Origin: Taxillus chinensis
Lineage: Eukaryota; Streptophyta; Magnoliopsida; Santalales; Loranthaceae
Direction: 5' to 3'
Assembly (NCBI GenBank): GCA_023512835.1
Contig: JAKCVP010000375.1
Coordinates: forward strand, 62,001-126,000
Length of the DNA stretch: 64,000 nucleotides
This document shows positions 60,525 to 64,000 of the stretch, in pieces. How positions within the stretch are numbered: position 1 is the stretch's first letter; each line of letters opens with the position of its first letter. Under the pieces are notes generated by a model, which had not been told where the DNA came from, did no database searches, and saw only the letters and a list, made by a program, of their open reading frames with translations. A program made the position numbers and the translations under genes.

Positions 60525-63500
60525 TAGATGTCGCACACATCCACCCTCTCACACAAGATACCAGTCATTGTGCTATGACACCCACCTTCATCTCCTTGAT
60601 GCACTGCAGTCTGAACTGCACTAACACTAACGATCATGATTATCCTCTAATGAAAGTCTTTTTGCTTCTTGACGGCAATTGGCAGTGGTACAAGGGGTTT
60701 ATCCAACCGGTTGTTTGACGCCTAGCGTCTTCTCGATCCTACTAGTGCTGGCGGATGCCTTTTGCGGATTTGAGCGAGTCTCGTTTTTATAGTTTGTGCT
60801 TGTCACTTGCAGGCTCTCGGGCTAGCGCATCCTAACAGTTTGAGAATATGATTCACACTGTCCTCCACATCATCTATGGCAAATTCCGACCATCCCTCTT
60901 CTCGTGACAAACGCATCTCGTTTTTAAAGTGCCCTGTTCGTCCATGTGACGGGTTGCGTCAGATTCACTAGGTACCCAACACATGACATACAAACATAGC
61001 CCGAGCTATTTACTTTCATGCAGCTAATGTCAACGGCCCCTCGTGCTAAATTTATGGTGAAGTGAGTGACCAAAGTACGATCGAATGCTGCTCCAATTAC
61101 ATTGCCGTGTCACGAAGGTTGGCTGGGTACCTTTGGCTCATTGGGAGGAAGGTCTGGTTCCAGTCTCCATACCTACAGTATCTACTGTTTGTACCTACAT
61201 GTAATCCATATATGTTCTTGCACCCCTTAGAAGGCCGGACTCTGGAGGCCAGTCCAGATTGCGAAGATCCGATGACGAGGTCTGAGGTGGGGCAAGGCGC
61301 GAGCGCGTCGCGTTCGTGATGAGTTCGCGTCTTTGGGACTAGCGTCCGCAAAGCACGTGATGTAAGTTGCAGGGTTGCACCAAGTTGCCAGCTTAGCATA
61401 TTGAGAAATAATGTCCAATAATCGCCCTTGCGCTCCGTGCCTAACGGCTTGTGTGCGCCAGCGCCTTTGCTCATACTTGATGTCGGACAGACCTAGCGCA
61501 GAATTCGCGTACCATCTTTGTGGCATTTATCCTGGTTCTATGGATTCGCTGTAGGGATCAACGCAAGGCGTCGACATGGCTCAGAGCAGCACTGACTTGA
61601 GCCCAAAGCCTTGAGCAACCTTACGGCTTTCATCGTCAGCCAAGTCCGACCGTCATCATCCCAGACGTCGGGTACTCCACAAGGCATGAGTCCAGAAGGC
61701 GAATTGTAACGAGCTCGCGAGATTCAAGCGAGTGGCGACGGTTCAACCAAGCGATGGAATGAATTGTCGTGGGATATCAAGAGTGCCCAGGTCTCCAGAG
61801 ACTCAATGGAGTCATCGGTGCATTTGCTTGGTTCTTGACCTCATTTTCGACGATACAACGCTCATCAAGAATCATAGCACTGCTCAGAATCACCAAGGCT
61901 ACAGGCAAGAGCGTGCGACTCGACTTGACAGTCGAATACAATCACCGATATGACCGCCAGCCGCCAGCCCCGACATGGCGTAAGCGGCAACCACGGCCGC
62001 ACGTGCGGCCAGATTGAAACGGCACCCACCACGTTCCATTCCTCTTCTTGCGGCTGGTGCGACTCGTGCTGACTGCAGATGAGGTCTGGAGCAAGCCAAT
62101 TACATCTGAGGTTGCACTCTAGTCGGGCAGTACTCCAAGACCTTTGGCGGCTCATGTTTCGCCTCATCGGCCGTCGCGGACAAGCACGACTAGCAAAGAG
62201 CATGCGTCAAACCCCCAGACGCTCTCCCCTGAATCGTCTCCTCCCCTTCATTTTCATAATGGCACAAGCATTATTCGACCAAACCAAACCGGAAGGTAAC
62301 GTCAAAGCCTTCCGATTCGGGAAATCGTCCCAGGAAAACGGAGCGTCTTGTTGTTCCTTCGACCATGTGAATGCCCGCGTGAATGACCAAAGGGGCACGA
62401 GAAGCCGAAATGCGTTCATACCTTTAGAAAGAACTCACCAGGGCCCCGCACATCATGATGGTATTCGGGTTCGCACTGCCACACAAGAGACCTGACGATC
62501 TTACTATACACTGACTCTGAGTGTGCTGGACTTGAAGCTTATGCATATGAGGAACGCCGATCGACGTGAAAATCAGTCTAGGCCATTGAATTCATTCTGA
62601 CGAAGATAAAGGCGTAGGAGTAATTGAACCAATGGCAGGGTGGAAGCAGGCGAATTCGCAAGTGCAACCTGCGGGCCGCGGGTCTCGAGAGCTTTAGCCG
62701 AGCATGCCAGAAGAATGTTGATGCCTGACAGAACTACTGACACCATACCGACAAGGCTGAAACGGTTCTCTAGGCATGTTCTGCTTGTTTATTGCGCGCA
62801 CAAAAAAGCTGCATTTTGTCGGTGTAAGCAGCAGTAGCAGCAGCGCATGCGCGCGAGGGCGTGCGTGCATATTGAGCAGGTGCCCTGTCGAGACAGACAG
62901 ACTCAGGCTCTTCGGTAAGGAGAGCTATCTCGGAAGGCTCTCACGATTGACGCAAGGTCTGATCGGGGATGCCGAACAAGGGTATCAAAGTCGGTCTAGC
63001 GAATAGCATTTGCTCGCCGATCAGCGTTGCTGTCGTCAAGCCGAAGCCTCTTGACAAGTGGTTCCTGAGGCTGTACCCTGGACATGCAGGGAGTGGCATC
63101 AGTCGCAGAAGGCACGAGAAGGTCGAGCGAGTTGATCACGCAGCGCGGGGTCAGACTGACTGCAGCGTTTACGACAACTGATGATACGAAGCGCAAAAGG
63201 GGGGGGGAGCGAGACGAACATGTCGCCACAGTGTGGCGCAAAAGCATGCTGTGCGAGGCAGTCTGACAGACGATCGCAATGGGGTACCGGCGTATCGTGT
63301 GGCGAATGAAGCTCGTGTCCGTGAGCGGGCTGGCGTGCTTCGATGATCCCTGCAGCGCGGACAGAGTGGACGCGGAAGCGACTCGTTGCACTGATGCACG
63401 CTGTACCGGCGCTGGACATGGCATGCAGAATGGCACGCTTCTTCTGACACGAGTCAAAGCACGCGGTCGAGCCACACCTGCCAGCTCACTCTGTGCTGCC

Positions 63501-64000
63501 GCGTCATGGGCCCGGTGCGCTGCGATTGAGACACACCTGACGACGACGGGCGCCCGATGGCCGTCTGCCATCTCTGCCTGCGTCACTGGCGAGGGTCGGT
63601 TGCAGCAGTCCCAGGGCATGCCCCGGAGCCGTCGTCGGGTCCATCATCAGCAAGGTCCATGGCGACTAGCAGCAGAAAACGCCCAAATTGAAGGGCTCCT
63701 TTCCAGAGGCCCTTCAGACAGCCGGGCGAAATGAGGGGAGAAGCGCCGCGAGGGACACCGACACGGCCAATCGACGGCCAGAAGAGGAATATCGATGGGG
63801 CGTGCTCGATGCAGGCCACGGCGGTGTCGCTAGCAGCTCGAGCCGGGACTCCCTCCTGTCTGCGATTGAAGGGCCTGTGGCTGTGCTCATAAAGCTAGGG
63901 CTCCTCTTCAGTATTGCTCGCTCGCCAACTGCCACTGCTGCTCTCCCCTTAATAAACCCTTCTATTAACTGCCGAGCGCTTGCAACGTCCGCTTCTTCAC
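60525..64000. other. 3.5 kb without recognisable genes
   Basis: From the end of the Whi5/Nrm1-like gene to the window edge, I support no gene. The longest frames (about 207 codons minus at 62996-63619, 151 codons plus at 63279-63734) overlap each other on opposite strands and have Arg/Ser/Ala-biased, domain-free translations. I saw no tRNA, no terminal repeats and no transposase motifs. A homopolymer G run lies near 63200. The next gene may start just beyond the window. Confidence 0.5.

Noticed and set aside
62996..63619. 207-codon minus-strand frame near the right edge
   Set aside because: It overlaps open frames on the other strand; composition is Arg/Ser/Ala-rich with no domain or splice support.
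1..64000. Secondary-metabolite cluster, defence system or mobile element island
   Set aside because: Apart from one FAD oxidase, all recognisable genes are housekeeping; no synthase, transporter-regulator set, transposase or terminal repeats were found.

Overview
The window is chromosomal DNA of a filamentous ascomycete (Pezizomycotina; Dothideomycetes is possible but is only a guess). The evidence is the gene set (Pom152, Rim15-type kinase, ApsB/Mto1-type microtubule organiser, Flc/TRP channel, Las1, Whi5/Nrm1-domain protein), the mixture of intronless and intron-containing genes, and the introns themselves: mostly 44-136 nt, GT...AG, with CTAAC or CTGAC branch sites, including a perfect TACTAAC at the Whi5/Nrm1-like gene. 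No bacterial operons, ribosomal RNA genes, recognisable tRNAs, CRISPR arrays or intact transposons were seen.

Layout. 0-5 kb: 3' end of a THUMP-domain tRNA acetylation cofactor (TAN1-like, frame-broken), eIF2A, and a low-complexity protein of unknown function. 5.6-12.2 kb: the intronless gene for the DNA polymerase epsilon catalytic subunit, sharing a promoter that carries an MCB box with COX20. 13.5-18.3 kb: an unknown conserved protein, chaperonin CCT eta and the deubiquitinase OTU1. 18.3-22 kb: a 2 kb gene-free gap, then a BBE-type FAD oxidase, the only gene that looks accessory. 22-34 kb: ApsB/Mto1-like coiled-coil protein, an unknown acidic protein, a UCH37-type ubiquitin hydrolase and nucleoporin POM152. 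34-42 kb: a small unknown, a MoxR-like ATPase remnant, VPS16, a divergent LAS1 and TRAPP subunit TRS31 (apparently frame-broken). 42-50 kb: the OAC1-like mitochondrial carrier, a TRP/Flc membrane protein and RPB4. 50-56 kb: a RIM15-like kinase. 56-64 kb: gene-poor except for a Whi5/Nrm1-type G1/S regulator at 59.3-60.5 kb.

The genes are mostly unrelated housekeeping functions in alternating orientation, as is normal for fungi. Two loose themes can be seen. One is cell cycle and DNA synthesis: Pol epsilon with an MCB box, and a Whi5/Nrm1-like regulator whose upstream region has an inverted CGCG-core repeat. The other is ubiquitin and endomembrane traffic: OTU1, UCH37-like, VPS16, TRS31. I found no convincing new multi-gene system. 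The best leads are single-gene oddities: a BBE-type oxidase lacking the flavin-anchoring His, a MoxR-like protein without a Walker A motif, a Rim15 receiver domain with Glu for the phospho-Asp, a GC-AG intron in CCT7, and two housekeeping genes whose reading frames break inside conserved sequence.
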